From assembly GCA_965262505.1 (NCBI GenBank), contig CBDHFM010000015.1:1-61920 (forward strand): DNA of 61,920 nucleotides, given 5' to 3'. Below are positions 61,793-61,920 of the stretch, piece after piece. The stretch comes from JACPPO01 sp965262505. GTDB taxonomy: Bacteria > Acidobacteriota > Vicinamibacteria > Vicinamibacterales > UBA2999. How positions within the stretch are numbered: the stretch's first letter is position 1; each line of letters begins with the position of its first letter. Below the pieces are notes generated by a model, which saw only the letters and a list, made by a program, of their open reading frames with translations, was not told the DNA's origin and ran no database searches. A program made the translations under genes and the position numbers.

Positions 61793-61920
61793 GTGGCCGC
61801 CGCCCTGAATCCCCGCCGAGACCCCACACCGCCGCGCGCCTGGCGTGCCGCGAGGCGCGCCGGATGCGTCGCCGTGGCCGCGTGCCTCCTCTGCGCCGCG
61901 CCCGCCCTGGCGCAGACACC
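61793..61920 (+). CDS. trbL: TrbL/VirB6, 5' part with signal peptide (continues at position 1)
   Basis: The frame from GTG 61793, with GGAG about ten bases upstream, encodes a basic lead then VAVAACLLCAAPALAQT, a clear signal peptide, and reaches the last base with two bases of a codon left over. Adding base 1 gives CCG, and the frame continues without a stop through 2-76 into the trbL frame. The joined product is about 374 residues. Confidence 0.8.
   Translation, partial: MAAALNPRRDPTPPRAWRAARRAGCVAVAACLLCAAPALAQT

Noticed and set aside
1..61920. tRNA or rRNA genes
   Set aside because: No cloverleaf-like or rRNA-like stretch was recognised by eye; a tRNA scan was not possible.

Overview
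The window reads as one complete circular, high-GC, self-transfer-type plasmid (or a circular mobile element) of a Gram-negative bacterium. The strongest evidence is the seam. A GTG-started reading frame with a signal peptide begins at 61793, runs off the end of the window, and continues in frame at position 1 into the TrbL/VirB6 gene that ends at 997. A P-type (Trb/VirB) type IV secretion system, a RepA-type initiator with iterons, and a ParA/small-partner pair all fit a plasmid. The host cannot be named from the sequence. The GC-rich codon use and double-membrane secretion genes would suit Acidobacteriota or Proteobacteria (inference).

Layout. (1) Conjugation backbone, all on the + strand, from 51.8 kb through the seam to 8.8 kb: a Cys-rich protein, a small acidic protein, ArdC antirestriction, a charged winged-helix-like protein, a small membrane protein, then trbC, trbD, trbE, trbG, trbI, trbJ, trbL, trbF, a hypothetical, traG/virD4, trbB, a secreted nuclease, a coiled-coil peptide, two Sel1-repeat proteins and a 95-residue protein. 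Nearly every pair overlaps by ATGA or GTGA, so this is a tightly coupled operon. A 378-base gap before traG holds a 17-bp inverted repeat around tandem palindromes and is my candidate oriT or control region. (2) Cargo block 1, 9.1-23.4 kb: a DUF4268 nuclease-like protein, a tyrosine integrase, an unrecognised 542-residue coiled-coil protein, a NucS-like protein, an HNH-like protein, a type II restriction-modification set (HNH nuclease, C5-methylase, Vsr, HTH regulator), an IS3 remnant and an AIPR abortive-infection protein. (3) Replication and partition, 24.7-28.4 kb: parA, a small partner gene, repA and three iterons, with a perfect 68-bp direct repeat around the par genes. (4) A junkyard of relics, 28.4-30.5 kb: IS3, an acetyltransferase, an integrase, repA and a backbone gene. 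(5) Cargo block 2, 30.5-45.7 kb: a GIY-YIG-like protein with a frameshifted partner, a STAS-GHKL-DUF4325 protein, two small proteins, type I restriction (hsdM, hsdS, hsdR) with a YgjP-like peptidase, and a zinc-ribbon/DUF262-DUF1524-DUF4268 pair. (6) 46.1-51.5 kb: a LuxR-type regulator and a Calx-beta autotransporter.

How it works together. The plasmid couples conjugation and antirestriction to a stack of at least five anti-phage or restriction modules. No intact relaxase was recognised; only the C-terminal end of a MobA/MobL-type relaxase remains (24.3-24.7 kb), so transfer may be lost, supplied in trans, or use an unrecognised relaxase. Cargo boundaries carry recurring signals: palindromes with 6-base spacers resembling XerC/XerD (dif) sites, and a 35-40 bp element found at five places. 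These may explain how the blocks were acquired.
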